Source: Rhodoplanes serenus
GTDB taxonomy: Bacteria; Pseudomonadota; Alphaproteobacteria; Rhizobiales; Xanthobacteraceae
DNA: 33,855 nucleotides
Direction: 5' to 3'
NCBI GenBank assembly: GCA_945861855.1
Contig: CAMAWG010000032.1
Location: 1-33,855, forward strand
Shown here: one piece after another, positions 1-10,711 of the stretch
Layout: each line of letters begins with the position of its first letter
Numbering within the stretch: position 1 is the first letter of the stretch
Made by a program: the position numbers and the translations under genes
Notes under the pieces: generated by a model
The model's database searches: none
What the model was told of the DNA's origin: nothing
Seen by the model: the letters and a program-made list of their open reading frames with translations, nothing else

Positions 1-421
1 AGCCAAATCGCCATAGAGCGCGCCGCAACGCCTCAGTATCCTTCCCGCGATTTCCTCCTTTGGAGGTTTTCGAACGCTGGCCACAAGCCGCGGAGATCGT
101 CGCGCCGTCCGTCACGGGCCGGCATCCGAAAACCTTCACAAAAGCGGACTTTGAGCGGAGTGCGTCGGATGACCGCGCCGTAACTGTTGCGGTTAGCCTA
201 TCCTTCTTTGCGTTCGGCTGTGTCCAAGCGACAAATGCGTATGACCTAACCTCCCAGGAGGTAATCATCGGACTCATCGCAGGTCGTCTGCGGCCTCACC
301 GTACTTGCGATTGAGAATGCCAATTCAATGCGGATCAACACGCAAACCGGCGATGTGACCGTTTCAGGCGCCGGATAGCACTATAATTATAGTGTCGGGC
401 TTGGCGACGCGACGACATGCG
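1..421. other. Inner end of integrated element, no firm gene
   Basis: No convincing gene is visible. The stretch is less GC-rich than the rest of the window by eye. An 84-codon open frame at 60-314 on the plus strand has no recognisable motif and no good ribosome binding site. In another frame, a short stretch ending at a TAG at 376-378 reads like the C-terminal end of a beta-rich protein (RINTQTGDVTVSGAG), but the frame is closed by a stop near 263, so at most it is a remnant. Two small GGAGG palindromes occur (54-66, followed by four T; and 249-262). The position beside an integrase suggests this is part of the mobile element; that is inference. Confidence 0.4.
379..394. repeat. Perfect 16-bp AT-rich palindrome
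   Basis: CACTATAATTATAGTG is identical to its reverse complement and stands out as AT-rich in GC-rich DNA. It lies 27 bp beyond the 3' end of the integrase gene. It could be an operator or a recombinase/excisionase accessory site; there is no T-run, so a terminator is unlikely. Confidence 0.55.
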
Positions 422-1636
422 CTAGGCCGCGGCTGATCCCAAAGGGATGATTTTCCTTTGGGCCCCTTGAACGGTTGCAAGCAAATGATCTGCCCACATA
501 GCAAGCGCGCGCTTTGCCTCCAATGCGTAGCCGGCGCGATTGTAAACGCCTGCGACGCCCGCCTTGTGGCCGCTCCGGTGATTTATCAATGTCTCGATGA
601 TGTGCGGCTGCACGCCGAGCTCGGCCATGCCCGTCGCGACGGTTCTCCGGATGTCGTGGAGGCGCCACGCCGCAATCGGCCCGTCCTCCCTTGCCGCGAT
701 GCGAGCACCCAAATTTAGCGTCGAGTATGACCACGCGCTGAACGGGCCGCCGTTGCCGCCGAAAATGAGGTCGCGCCCTTCCTTCCACGAAGCAGATTTG
801 AGGATCGAAATTGCAACAGGCGGCAGGGTGAGTTGCAGTGGATGGTGATTTTTCGTCCGCTCGCCCGGGATATGCAGCGTGCTCCTGTCCAGGTCGACCT
901 CGCTCCAACGGAGCCCACCGATTTCATCTCGCCTCGCCGCGGTCAGCATCAGCAGCCGCACGATCCGGCCGAAGTCGTCATCCCGACAAGCGCTCCAAAT
1001 TGCCCGAAGCTCGGCCTCAGTCAGCACCCGGTCCCGCGCCTTTAGCCTGGCGCCGGGGTTATTCGTGCCGATCACCGGATTCTCGCTGGCGAGCCCTTCA
1101 CAGATTGCCCAACCGAAAAACGCGCTGAGGGATTGTCGGGCTCGGGCCGCGGCCGTGACCCCATGGTCGACTGTAATTTCGTTGAGCCGAGCTGCCACCA
1201 GCCTCCGGTTGACCGTATCGATGGGCAGGTTGCGGAGAGGCTTCCAATAGCCGGTCAAGTACCGATGGTCGGCCACGTAGGTGTTGGCCCGCACCACAGG
1301 CCTCTTGAGTTCAAGATAGCGATCGGCGAGCGGCCCCAATGTTACCGCGGCCCGGGCCCTGGCTTCTGCCTTGTCGCCCTGCGGATCGCCGCCGAGTGCG
1401 ATCTGGGCGAAGCGCTTCTGCGCCGCGGTCCGTGCTGCCTTTAGGGTGACGCTCCGGGCGTCGCCGAGCGTTTCTCGCCGCTGGCGCCCGCGCGCGCGAT
1501 ATTGGACGATCCATGCCCGTTTGCCGCCCGCCCTGAGCCGAATGCCGAAGCCCGGGAGGGCATCGTCAAAGTGAATTAAGTCGGACTTGCCGGCCGGCAA
1601 GGTAAGAGCAGCGATCGTTTCGGTAGTCAATTCCAT
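422..1636 (-). CDS. Tyrosine-type site-specific integrase (P4 family)
   Basis: A 404-residue integrase that would catalyse integration and excision of a genomic island or prophage. Residues 1-90 match the N-terminal arm-binding domain of P4-type integrases (the DALPGFGIRLRAGGKRAW region), residues about 100-190 the core-binding SAM-like domain, and the rest the catalytic domain. The catalytic set is complete: R235 in TAARRDEI, K262, H327 and R330 in HDIR, H353 in NHRSG and the nucleophile Y365 in VYNR. The ATG at 1636 is chosen because GGAGG lies 6 bases before it; upstream in-frame starts lack this. It is transcribed away from the broken comEC and is the first gene inside the junction, the usual arrangement for an integrase next to its attachment site. 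It seems intact and possibly active. Confidence 0.93.
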   Translation of the reverse strand: MELTTETIAALTLPAGKSDLIHFDDALPGFGIRLRAGGKRAWIVQYRARGRQRRETLGDARSVTLKAARTAAQKRFAQIALGGDPQGDKAEARARAAVTLGPLADRYLELKRPVVRANTYVADHRYLTGYWKPLRNLPIDTVNRRLVAARLNEITVDHGVTAAARARQSLSAFFGWAICEGLASENPVIGTNNPGARLKARDRVLTEAELRAIWSACRDDDFGRIVRLLMLTAARRDEIGGLRWSEVDLDRSTLHIPGERTKNHHPLQLTLPPVAISILKSASWKEGRDLIFGGNGGPFSAWSYSTLNLGARIAAREDGPIAAWRLHDIRRTVATGMAELGVQPHIIETLINHRSGHKAGVAGVYNRAGYALEAKRALAMWADHLLATVQGAQRKIIPLGSAAA

Positions 1637-1772
1637 GTGCATCCTCCAAGGCTGGGAAGCAGGAACGCACACGCAACGACGGCTGGTAACCACATGGGAA
1701 GCGGCATAACGCTACTTCGTGATGGCTCACGGCCCTTTCAACACGTGGCGAATCAGAAATTATGTGGATAAA

Positions 1773-2744
1773 TCAAGCCCTTGATCGTTCGTGAACGCCC
1801 CTGCTCACGAAACGTATCTGATAGCCGGAGATCGACAGCACGTGGGCGAGGCTTGAGACATACATGGCGTCGTTGACCGGCGCCGAGATCGCATCGCGTT
1901 TGCCCGTAATCAGCGCCGACGCGATGGCGCCCTTGTCGCCTGGCACGACCGCGCGGATGCGCGCATCGATGCCGTCGCGCAGGCCCTGCAACGCGGCTGC
2001 GTATTTCAGCCAAAGACCCGGCGGCGACGGCGGCTCCGCCGTGCGGATCTGGCCCAGCACGAAGCCGGTTGCCCCGATACCCTGGAAATACAGGTCGCGG
2101 GCGAAGTCGTAGCCGCCGGGGCGCAAAGGTTCGAGCGGCGGGTTGAGACGCGCGCGGAACGTCACATAGGAGCCGACCGGCGGCGCCGTGCCCTTCTTGA
2201 CCGAAACGCGCACCCGGTCGGGCTTCTGTTCCAGCCGATTGCCTTCGAACGACAGTGCACGCACAACCACGCGGTCGGTGCGTTCGCGCTCCTCGCGCAC
2301 CTCGACGAAGCCCGCGATGGCAACATTGCCGGCAGGCCTCGCCAGGACCGGATGCGCCACCCGGGCGGTCTTCAGCGTCGCGACAGCGAAGCCCGCAGCG
2401 ACAGCAGTGAATGCGAGCGCAATGGGGAACGCGATCGGCCGCCTTCGCACGGCCACGGCGATGGTGCAGCAGAACAACGCCAGACCCGAACCCGCCCACC
2501 AGGCGGGCTCGCGTTCGGCGGTAAAGTAGAGTGCGATGCCGAGCCCGAAAGCGACAGGCAGCCAGGGCAGCAGCCGTCCCGGGCCGGTGTCGGCGATGGC
2601 CCAGTTGCGGAAACGGTCGGCGGCGGCCTGGCCGAAAATGGCAAGTCCGCCCGGCCATGCCAGCGCACGGGCACGCCGCCTCGCGGCGTCCCACGTTCCG
2701 ACCCGGCCACGGCTGCCGCCGCGGCCTGTGCCCCAATCCGCCAT
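1773..2744 (-). pseudogene. comEC/rec2 5' fragment, truncated by element
   Basis: This is the N-terminal part (323 codons) of ComEC/Rec2, the inner-membrane channel that takes up single-stranded DNA during transformation. Hydrophobic spans and a DUF4131-type soluble domain (FVEVREERERTDRVVVRAL to RFRARLNPPLEPLRPGGYDF-like region, residues about 130-220) are present. The frame then reaches the very conserved HVLSISGY motif opening the competence membrane domain and at once changes into unrelated sequence (QIRFVSRGVHERSRA, stop). Full-length proteins of this family have roughly 700-800 residues, so the channel domain and the C-terminal metallo-beta-lactamase-like domain are lost. ATG 2744 is preferred; a TTG lies two codons upstream. 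It follows glnS by 30 bp on the same strand. The 3' half is expected at the far end of the element. Confidence 0.85.
1788..1811. repeat. Inverted repeat at element/comEC junction (candidate att core)
   Basis: TTCGTGA (1788-1794) and TCACGAA (1805-1811) are perfect 7-bp inverted arms around a 10-bp spacer. The repeat lies immediately beside the point, about 1811-1820, where the comEC reading frame stops resembling ComEC. Paired core-binding sites around a crossover are typical of tyrosine recombinases. Assignment as attachment site is inference; the partner end lies outside the window. Confidence 0.4.
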
Positions 2745-2774
2745 GCGCAACGCCCCCGCGCGCGCTTAACCAGG

Positions 2775-4463
<1,689 letters not shown>

Positions 4464-4616
4464 GCTTGATTGTCCACATGAGCCGCTTCGTGCGATCCCG
4501 CCTTGTGCCAAATCCACGCCTGCACGCCAAGGGCGGATCGGAGAGATGTATGATGTGTTTTGTGCTACAGGGTGCGGAACATTGAGCGCCGTCCGGGCAT
4601 TCCCGCTTCATCCATT

Positions 4617-6044
4617 ATGACCGACACCGTCGTTACGCGATTCGCGCCCTCGCCCACCGGCTTCCTGCACATCGGCGGGGGCCGCACTGCGTTGTTCAAC
4701 TGGCTTTATGCACGGGCGCGCGGCGGCAAGATGCTGCTGCGGATCGAGGACACCGACCGCGAGCGGTCCACAGAGCCGGCGATCGCCGCGATCCTCGACG
4801 GCCTGTCCTGGCTGGGCCTCGATTGGGATGGCGACACGGTCTACCAGTTCTCGCGCGTCGAACGCCACCGCGAGGTGGCCGAGCAGATGCTGGCTTCGGG
4901 CAACGCCTATCGCTGCTACGCCTCGCCGCAAGAGCTTACCGAGATGCGCGAGAAGGCCCGCGCCGAGGGCAAGACGAGGCTCTACGATGGCCGCTGGCGC
5001 GACCGCGACCCGGCCGACGCGCCGCGCGGCGTGAAGCCCGCGATTCGCCTGAAGGCGCCGTTGACCGGCGAGACCGTGGTCGAGGACCAGGTCCAGGGCC
5101 GCGTCACCTGGCAGAACGAGAACCTCGACGATTTCGTGCTGCTGCGCTCCGACGGCAATCCGACCTACATGCTGGCGGTGGTGGTGGACGACCACGACAT
5201 GGGCGTCACCCACATCATCCGCGGCGACGATCATCTCAACAATGCCGCGCGGCAGACCCAGATCTACCAGGCGCTCGGCTGGACCGTGCCGGTGATGTCG
5301 CACATCCCGCTGATCCACGGCCCGGACGGGTCCAAGCTTTCCAAGCGCCACGGCGCGCTTGGCGTCGATGCCTACCGGGCCATGGGCTACCTGCCGCAGG
5401 CGATGCGCAATTATCTGGTGCGGCTCGGCTGGAGCCACGGCGACCAGGAAATCTTCTCCACCGAGGAGATGATCGCGGCCTTCGACCTGGCCGCCATTGG
5501 CCGTTCGCCGGCACGCTTCGATTTCGCGAAGCTCGAAAGTCTCAACGGCCACTACATGCGATCGAGCCCCGACCGCGACTTGCTGGCGGCCATCGACGGG
5601 CTTTTGCCGCACGTGCCTCAGGGCGCCGATATCGCGTCAAAGCTCACGCCTACGGTCCGCGAGCAGGTCATGGCGGCCATGCCCGAACTCAAGGAGCGGG
5701 CCAAGACGCTGGTCGATCTGGTGGATGCCGCAAGTTTCATCTGGGCCCCGCGGCCGCTGACGCTGGACGACAAGGCGGCGGCGCTGCTGACGCCGGAGGC
5801 CAGGGCGCTGCTGCGCGAGGTCCTGCCGGATCTGGAAGCGGTCGAGCCCTGGAACGCCGAGGCGACCGAACAGGCCGTGCGCGGCTATGCTGAGCGCAAG
5901 GGCGCCAAGCTCGGCGCGGTGGCACAGCCATTGCGGGCAGCTCTGACCGGGCGGATCACCTCCCCCGGCATATTCAATGTCCTGGTCGTTCTGGGCCGCC
6001 AGGAAAGCCTGGCGCGTCTGCGCGATCAGGCCGCCGCAGCCTGA
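4617..6044 (+). CDS. gltX: Glutamate-tRNA ligase
   Basis: Class I glutamyl-tRNA synthetase of 475 residues, activating glutamate and loading it on tRNA-Glu; in many alphaproteobacteria it also mischarges tRNA-Gln for later amidation. The HIGH signature appears as [19 protein letters not shown] (about 11-29) and the KMSKS loop as KLSKRHGA (about 239-246). The C-terminal alpha-helical anticodon-binding cage ends the protein in the usual way. ATG 4617 is chosen since [15 protein letters not shown] is the normal family start; an in-frame GTG/ATG extension upstream to 4560 is not conserved in character. It is followed after 149 bp by gltA on the same strand, the usual Rhizobiales neighbour. Whether it discriminates against tRNA-Gln cannot be told from the sequence. 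Confidence 0.97.
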   Translation: MTDTVVTRFAPSPTGFLHIGGGRTALFNWLYARARGGKMLLRIEDTDRERSTEPAIAAILDGLSWLGLDWDGDTVYQFSRVERHREVAEQMLASGNAYRCYASPQELTEMREKARAEGKTRLYDGRWRDRDPADAPRGVKPAIRLKAPLTGETVVEDQVQGRVTWQNENLDDFVLLRSDGNPTYMLAVVVDDHDMGVTHIIRGDDHLNNAARQTQIYQALGWTVPVMSHIPLIHGPDGSKLSKRHGALGVDAYRAMGYLPQAMRNYLVRLGWSHGDQEIFSTEEMIAAFDLAAIGRSPARFDFAKLESLNGHYMRSSPDRDLLAAIDGLLPHVPQGADIASKLTPTVREQVMAAMPELKERAKTLVDLVDAASFIWAPRPLTLDDKAAALLTPEARALLREVLPDLEAVEPWNAEATEQAVRGYAERKGAKLGAVAQPLRAALTGRITSPGIFNVLVVLGRQESLARLRDQAAAA

Positions 6045-6193
6045 ACGAGCCGGTCGTTTGGACGCCCACCTTGCAGTGCACAACGGGATGAGATACCCAA
6101 TTTAGCTGGGGTTTCACGCGGTCTCCGCCCGCGCACCAGCATGAGCTGTCCACCGTCAGGTTGCGGGGGGCGACGGCATCCGAGGGGTCGATC

Positions 6194-7504
6194 ATGGCCG
6201 CGAAGTCCGGCACCAATACGAAGACGGCCAAGCTGACGGTCGGCGACAAGGATTACTCGTTCCCGATCTACGGGGGCTCGATCGGGCCAGAGGTGATCGA
6301 CATCGGCAAGCTCTACGCCCAGACCGGGATGTTCACCTACGACCCGGGCTTCACCTCGACCGGAAGCTGCGAGTCCAAGATCACCTACATCGATGGCGAC
6401 GAGGGCGTGCTGCTCTACCGCGGCGTGCCGATCGAGCAACTGGCCGAGCACGGCGATTTCCTCGAGACCTGCTACCTGCTGCTGTACGGCGAAATGCCGA
6501 CCTCGCAGCAGAAGGCCGATTTCGACTACCGCGTCACGCGCCATACGATGGTGCATGAGCAGATGAGCCGGTTCCTGCAGGGCTTCCGGCGCGATGCGCA
6601 CCCGATGGCGGTGATGACCGGCTCGGTCGGCGCGCTGTCGGCCTTCTATCACGACTCCACCGATATCTCCGATCCGACCCAGCGCATGATCGCCTCGATC
6701 CGCATGATTGCCAAGATGCCGACGCTGGCGGCGATGGCGTACAAATACACGGTCGGGCAGCCGTTCGTTTATCCGAAGAACGATCTCGACTACGCCACGA
6801 ATTTCCTGCGGATGTGCTTTGCCGTGCCGGCCGAGGAATACAAGGCCAACCCGGTGCTGGCGCGGGCGATGGACCGCATCTTCATCCTGCATGCCGATCA
6901 CGAGCAGAATGCGTCGACCTCAACCGTGCGGCTCGCGGGCTCGACCGGCGCCAATCCATTCGCTTGCATCGCGGCCGGCATCGCCGCGCTCTGGGGGCCT
7001 GCCCACGGCGGCGCCAACGAGGCGGCGCTCAAGATGATCAGCGAGATCGGCACCGTCGACCGTATCCCGGAATTCATCAAGCGATCGAAGGATCCGAAGG
7101 ACAGCTTCCGCCTGATGGGCTTCGGCCATCGCGTCTACAAGAACTACGACCCCCGCGCCAAGATCATGCAGAAGACCGCGCATGAGGTGTTGAGCGAGCT
7201 CGGCCATCGCGACGACCCGCAGCTCCAGGTGGCGATGGAGCTCGAGCGCATCGCGCTGAACGACGAATATTTCATCGAGAAGAAGCTCTACCCGAATGTC
7301 GACTTCTATTCCGGCATCACGCTCAAGGCGATGGGCTTCCCCACCAGCATGTTCACCGTGCTGTTCGCGGTCGCGCGCGCCGTGGGCTGGATCGCCCAGT
7401 GGAAGGAGATGATCGAGGATCCGACCCAGCGCATCGGACGGCCGCGCCAGCTCTACACTGGCGCGACGAAACGCGACTACATTCCGATCTCGCGCCGGAA
7501 GTAG
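6194..7504 (+). CDS. gltA: Citrate synthase
   Basis: Type II (hexameric, Gram-negative) citrate synthase of 436 residues, condensing acetyl-CoA and oxaloacetate at entry to the TCA cycle. The catalytic histidines are visible in [10 protein letters not shown] (near residue 268) and [13 protein letters not shown] (near 310), and the catalytic aspartate in NVDFYSGI (near 369). The N-terminal small beta domain ([24 protein letters not shown]) is typical of the type II enzymes. ATG 6194 is chosen over an upstream frame extension because MAAKSG... precedes the conserved part directly. It ends 27 bp before a clear hairpin terminator and is convergent with the binding-protein gene on the minus strand. 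Confidence 0.97.
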   Translation: MAAKSGTNTKTAKLTVGDKDYSFPIYGGSIGPEVIDIGKLYAQTGMFTYDPGFTSTGSCESKITYIDGDEGVLLYRGVPIEQLAEHGDFLETCYLLLYGEMPTSQQKADFDYRVTRHTMVHEQMSRFLQGFRRDAHPMAVMTGSVGALSAFYHDSTDISDPTQRMIASIRMIAKMPTLAAMAYKYTVGQPFVYPKNDLDYATNFLRMCFAVPAEEYKANPVLARAMDRIFILHADHEQNASTSTVRLAGSTGANPFACIAAGIAALWGPAHGGANEAALKMISEIGTVDRIPEFIKRSKDPKDSFRLMGFGHRVYKNYDPRAKIMQKTAHEVLSELGHRDDPQLQVAMELERIALNDEYFIEKKLYPNVDFYSGITLKAMGFPTSMFTVLFAVARAVGWIAQWKEMIEDPTQRIGRPRQLYTGATKRDYIPISRRK

Positions 7505-7530
7505 GCGGACTCGATTCCAGGCGGCGAAAG

Positions 7531-7553
7531 GGGCGCCCTGCGGCGCCCTTTTT
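7531..7553 (+). terminator. Rho-independent terminator after gltA
   Basis: A 7-bp perfect GC stem, GGGCGCC (7531-7537) with GGCGCCC (7542-7548), a CTGC loop and five T (7549-7553). It sits 27 bp after the gltA stop and in the gap between two convergent genes. Read from the minus strand the stem is followed by only three T after a C, so it is mainly a gltA terminator. Confidence 0.88.
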
Positions 7554-7565
7554 CGTTTGCCCGAG

Positions 7566-8552
7566 CTACGGGGTGGTGACGCCGACCTGTTTGACCACCG
7601 GCCGCCACGCTGCCTGCTCGTCGCGGATGAATTTCCCGGTTTCCTCGGGCGACAGGTGGCGGACGTAAGTGGCCAGCGTCTCGAACCGCTGCTGGACCTC
7701 GGGCTGATCGAGTACCTTGCGCAGGTCTCCATTGATTTTGCGCACCACGTCGTCGGGCGTGCCGGCCGGACCGAGGAACACGAACCAGCCCCGCGAATCG
7801 AAGCCCGGGACGGTTTCGGCAACGGTCGGAAGGTTCGGATAGTTAGGCAGCCGCTTGGGCGAGGTGATCGCGAGCGGTTTGACCGAGTTCGACGCCATCG
7901 GCCCGACAAAGACCGCGAGGCCCTCCACCATCGCGGAAATCCGCCCGCCCATGACGTCTTGCAATCCCTGCGGCGCGCCCGGATAGGGGACGAAGGTCAT
8001 CTCGATGCCGGCGCGGGTGCGAAACCATTCGCCGGTCATGTTCGGCAGCGAGCCGCGGAAATTGGCGGCGTAGGTCAGTTCGCCGGGCCTGGCTTTGGCG
8101 CGAGCGATCAGCTCCGGCAGCGTGCTGACCCCGACCGAGTTGCCGGCGACGATCAGGAACGGCTGCTCGCCGACAAGCCCGATCGGCACCAGATCGCGCT
8201 GCAGATCGAGGGGCAGCTTGGTGTTGGTTTCCGGCAGCACCACCAGCGACGAGGAACTGGGCAGGTAGAGAGTGTGGCCGTCGCGCTCCGAGCTTGCCAG
8301 CGCCTGGAGCGCGATGAGACCGCCCGCGCCGGGACGGTTGAGGATCAGGATCTGCTGACCCCACATTTGCGAGAGGCGATCGGTGACGATGCGCGCGATC
8401 ACGTCGGGGGCGCTGCCGGCAGCCGTCGCCATGATGACCTTCACCGGCCGCGACGGCCAGGATTGCGATTGTGCCTGCTCCACGGTTGCGATCGTCGCGG
8501 CTGCCACAAGCCACAAGGTCGCAGCACGTTGCCATTGCCGAAATTCGGTCAT
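7566..8552 (-). CDS. Bug/TctC-family periplasmic substrate-binding protein
   Basis: A 328-residue tripartite tricarboxylate transporter (TTT) receptor of the Bug family; members bind carboxylates and related small molecules in the periplasm. Residues about 1-25 form a signal peptide (basic start, hydrophobic ATLWLVAAATIATVE, AQS cleavage site). The family landmarks are present: WPSRPVKVIMATAAGSAPDVIAR at the mature start, NRPGAGGLIALQAL, and FVPYPGAPQGLQDVMGGRISAM. No TctA or TctB membrane subunit lies nearby, so it is an orphan receptor and its ligand is unknown. It begins 42 bp after lpxB on the same strand but has no functional link to lipid A. Start: ATG 8552 without a strong Shine-Dalgarno; a GTG at 8573 is the alternative. 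Confidence 0.9.
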   Translation of the reverse strand: MTEFRQWQRAATLWLVAAATIATVEQAQSQSWPSRPVKVIMATAAGSAPDVIARIVTDRLSQMWGQQILILNRPGAGGLIALQALASSERDGHTLYLPSSSSLVVLPETNTKLPLDLQRDLVPIGLVGEQPFLIVAGNSVGVSTLPELIARAKARPGELTYAANFRGSLPNMTGEWFRTRAGIEMTFVPYPGAPQGLQDVMGGRISAMVEGLAVFVGPMASNSVKPLAITSPKRLPNYPNLPTVAETVPGFDSRGWFVFLGPAGTPDDVVRKINGDLRKVLDQPEVQQRFETLATYVRHLSPEETGKFIRDEQAAWRPVVKQVGVTTP

Positions 8553-8593
8553 TGCGCCATCCCCGCCCGTCACGATTCTCGTTGGGCGGAAGC

Positions 8594-9823
8594 CTAGCGG
8601 TTTGCGGGCCGTGGGGCCAAGGGGATGCCGGAGCCGGTATCAGGGCGCCGGAGCAGTCCCAGCACGATGTCGGCGGCGCGCGCGGCGGGCGTGCGCGAAC
8701 CGATCTCCATGATGGCATCGAGGGAGGCGAAGGCCTCCACCTGTTGCCGCCGCTGCGGGCTGTCGCCGATCAACGGGGCGAGCGCGTCCGCGAGCTTCTC
8801 GGGCGTGCAGTCGTCCTGCACCAGCTCCGGCACGACGTTCTCGCCGATCACCAGATTGGCCAGGATATACGACGGCACGCGCACCAGCCGCTTGATCACC
8901 ACCGCTTCGAGCGGCGACACCTTGTAGGTGGCTACCATCGGCACGCCGGCGACAGCAAGCTCCAGCGTCGTCGTGCCGGACTTGGCGAGAGCCGCCCGCG
9001 CGATGCGGAGTGCCGCCTGCTTGTCGGCCAGTTCGACGACGATGCGCGGCTTGATCGCCCAGTCGGAGGTGGCTTTCGTCACTTGCGCCAGCAGATGCGG
9101 AACGGTCGGCACCACGACCTCGATCGGACCGACGCGCTTGCTAACGCGAGCAAGGGTCTCGCCGAAGATATCGGCGAGCTTTGTCACTTCGCCGCTGCGG
9201 CTGCCCGGCATGGCCAGCACGACCGGCGGATCGGCGAGCCTGCGTTGCGCTTCGGTCGCGTCCGGGCGCAGCTTCGCCGCTTCCTCGATCAGCGGATGGC
9301 CGACATAGGTGCAGGGCGGTCCGCCGAGTTCGCGGTGCACGCCGGGCTCGAACGGCAGCAGTGCCAGCGCATGATCGATGGAGCGGCGCATCGAGCGGGC
9401 GCGGCCCGCCCGCCAGGCCCAGACCGAGGGTGAGACGTAATCGATAATCGGGATCGAGGGATCGAACCAGCGCACGAAGCGCGCGACCCGCAGCGTGTAG
9501 CCCGGGCTGTCGATGATGACGAGCGCGTGGGGCCGCCGCGCCAGCACCGCGCGGACGGTCGTGATCATGTGGCTGATGATGCGCGGCAGCCGCGCGGGGA
9601 TGGCGGTGAAGCCGATGATGGAGAAGTCGTCCACCGGCAACAGGGTGTCGAGGCCCGCCCCCGTCATCTGGTGCCCGCCGACGCCGGAGAAGCGGAGCGG
9701 TTCGGCGGAGCGCTGCCGAAGCGCCCGCATCAGTGCGGCGCCGAGCCGGTCTCCGGATTCCTCCACGGCAATCAAAAAGATTTCCCGTTCGCCGGACGCG
9801 CCGCTGGATTGCATGGCGGTCAT
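8594..9823 (-). CDS. lpxB: Lipid-A-disaccharide synthase
   Basis: Family 19 glycosyltransferase of 409 residues, which joins UDP-2,3-diacylglucosamine and lipid X to form the lipid A disaccharide at the inner membrane. The N-terminal IFLIAVEESGDRLGAALMRAL corresponds to the GEASGD nucleotide-binding start of LpxB, with EESGD in place of GEASGD. VSPSVWAWR, LPFEP, YVGHPL and KSGTTTLELA are the further family motifs. Its ATG (9823-9821) overlaps the TGA of lpxI (9822-9820) as ATGA, implying translational coupling with the enzyme that makes lipid X. It is the last gene of the long run starting at rpsB. The open frame continues far upstream, but that part overlaps lpxI and is not expected to be translated. 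Confidence 0.96.
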   Translation of the reverse strand: MTAMQSSGASGEREIFLIAVEESGDRLGAALMRALRQRSAEPLRFSGVGGHQMTGAGLDTLLPVDDFSIIGFTAIPARLPRIISHMITTVRAVLARRPHALVIIDSPGYTLRVARFVRWFDPSIPIIDYVSPSVWAWRAGRARSMRRSIDHALALLPFEPGVHRELGGPPCTYVGHPLIEEAAKLRPDATEAQRRLADPPVVLAMPGSRSGEVTKLADIFGETLARVSKRVGPIEVVVPTVPHLLAQVTKATSDWAIKPRIVVELADKQAALRIARAALAKSGTTTLELAVAGVPMVATYKVSPLEAVVIKRLVRVPSYILANLVIGENVVPELVQDDCTPEKLADALAPLIGDSPQRRQQVEAFASLDAIMEIGSRTPAARAADIVLGLLRRPDTGSGIPLAPRPANR

Positions 9824-10701
9824 TGGCCGGTCCCGCCGGCATCGACGCCGACGACGAAAATCCTGGCGCGATCGGCGGCGGTGGCGATGCGTTCCGGTTC
9901 GGCCACGATGGTCGTGCCGGCAACGACCGCGACGCCAGCCAGTCCCGCCGCCGCCGCCGCGTCGATGGTCGACGGGCCGATCACCGGCAGGTCGATGCGA
10001 TGGTCCTGTCCCACTTTCGCAGCCTTGACCAGAACGCCCGCGCCCGTGGCCGTCTGGATACGGCCGTTGCGGCGCAACTCCGCCACCCGCGCCAGCGCCT
10101 GATCGGTGCCTTCCGGCCCTTCGACCGCCAGCACATGATTGTCGGCAACGACCACCGCCTGACCGATGTCGAAGGGACTCGTGGCGTTGAGCAGGGCCAG
10201 TCCGCGTGCAATGTCGGCACGGTCGCGCTCGCCCGGCGCAAGGGCGCCGATCGGGCCAAGCGGCATGACGAGTTCGGGAGCGATGTCCTTCGGACCGAGC
10301 AGGCGAAAGCCGTGCTGCTCGAACAACCGGCCGATGCCCGACTGCAGATGGTCGTCGCCGCCCCGGAAAAGCTGGACGATCTGGGGCATGAGCCGCAGCA
10401 CGTGCCAATCCGGCCGGATCTGCCGGAGCGAAGGCCGCGCCACCGATCCGATGAAGGCGACGTCGCGGCAGCCCTCCGCGGACGCGATCCGCATGAAGCG
10501 GCCGAATTGTCCCATCCAGGTCCAGTGATGCGGATAGGCGGCAACCCGTTGCGGATCCGCCCATCCGCGCAACGCAAACAGCACGACACGGCGGCCCCGG
10601 CGGATGGCCGCGTCGGCCAACGCAAACGGCAGGGTGCCGCCGCCGCAGATGATGGCGAGGGCGGTCTGGCCGTTCGATGCGTCTGGCATCCGCTCGCTCA
10701 T
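9820..10701 (-). CDS. lpxI: UDP-2,3-diacylglucosamine pyrophosphatase LpxI
   Basis: LpxI (DUF1009 family), 293 residues, hydrolyses UDP-2,3-diacylglucosamine to lipid X and UMP; it is the alphaproteobacterial substitute for LpxH. The N-terminal domain opens with LAIICGGGTLPFALADAA, and the C-terminal domain includes GAGVLVKAAKVGQDHRIDLPVIGPSTI, where the aspartate of the KxxQDxRxDLPxIG pattern is the known catalytic region. ATG 10701 has AGGG five bases upstream and lies 10 bp after the lpxA stop. The 3' end overlaps lpxB by four bases. Lipid X producer and consumer are therefore adjacent and probably made together. Confidence 0.95.
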   Translation of the reverse strand: MSERMPDASNGQTALAIICGGGTLPFALADAAIRRGRRVVLFALRGWADPQRVAAYPHHWTWMGQFGRFMRIASAEGCRDVAFIGSVARPSLRQIRPDWHVLRLMPQIVQLFRGGDDHLQSGIGRLFEQHGFRLLGPKDIAPELVMPLGPIGALAPGERDRADIARGLALLNATSPFDIGQAVVVADNHVLAVEGPEGTDQALARVAELRRNGRIQTATGAGVLVKAAKVGQDHRIDLPVIGPSTIDAAAAAGLAGVAVVAGTTIVAEPERIATAADRARIFVVGVDAGGTGQ

Positions 10702-10711
10702 GGCACCCTGC

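Noticed and set aside
54-70. CCTCC-TTT-GGAGG hairpin followed by four T
   Set aside because: Five-bp stem with three-base loop is too weak and no gene end is visible before it to call a terminator.
60-314. 84-codon open frame at the left edge
   Set aside because: No motif, no ribosome binding site and no homology recognised; kept only as a note in the region entry.
9824-10564. N-terminal extension of the lpxB frame
   Set aside because: It overlaps lpxI in another frame; the ATGA coupling and the start of LpxB similarity fix the start at 9823.
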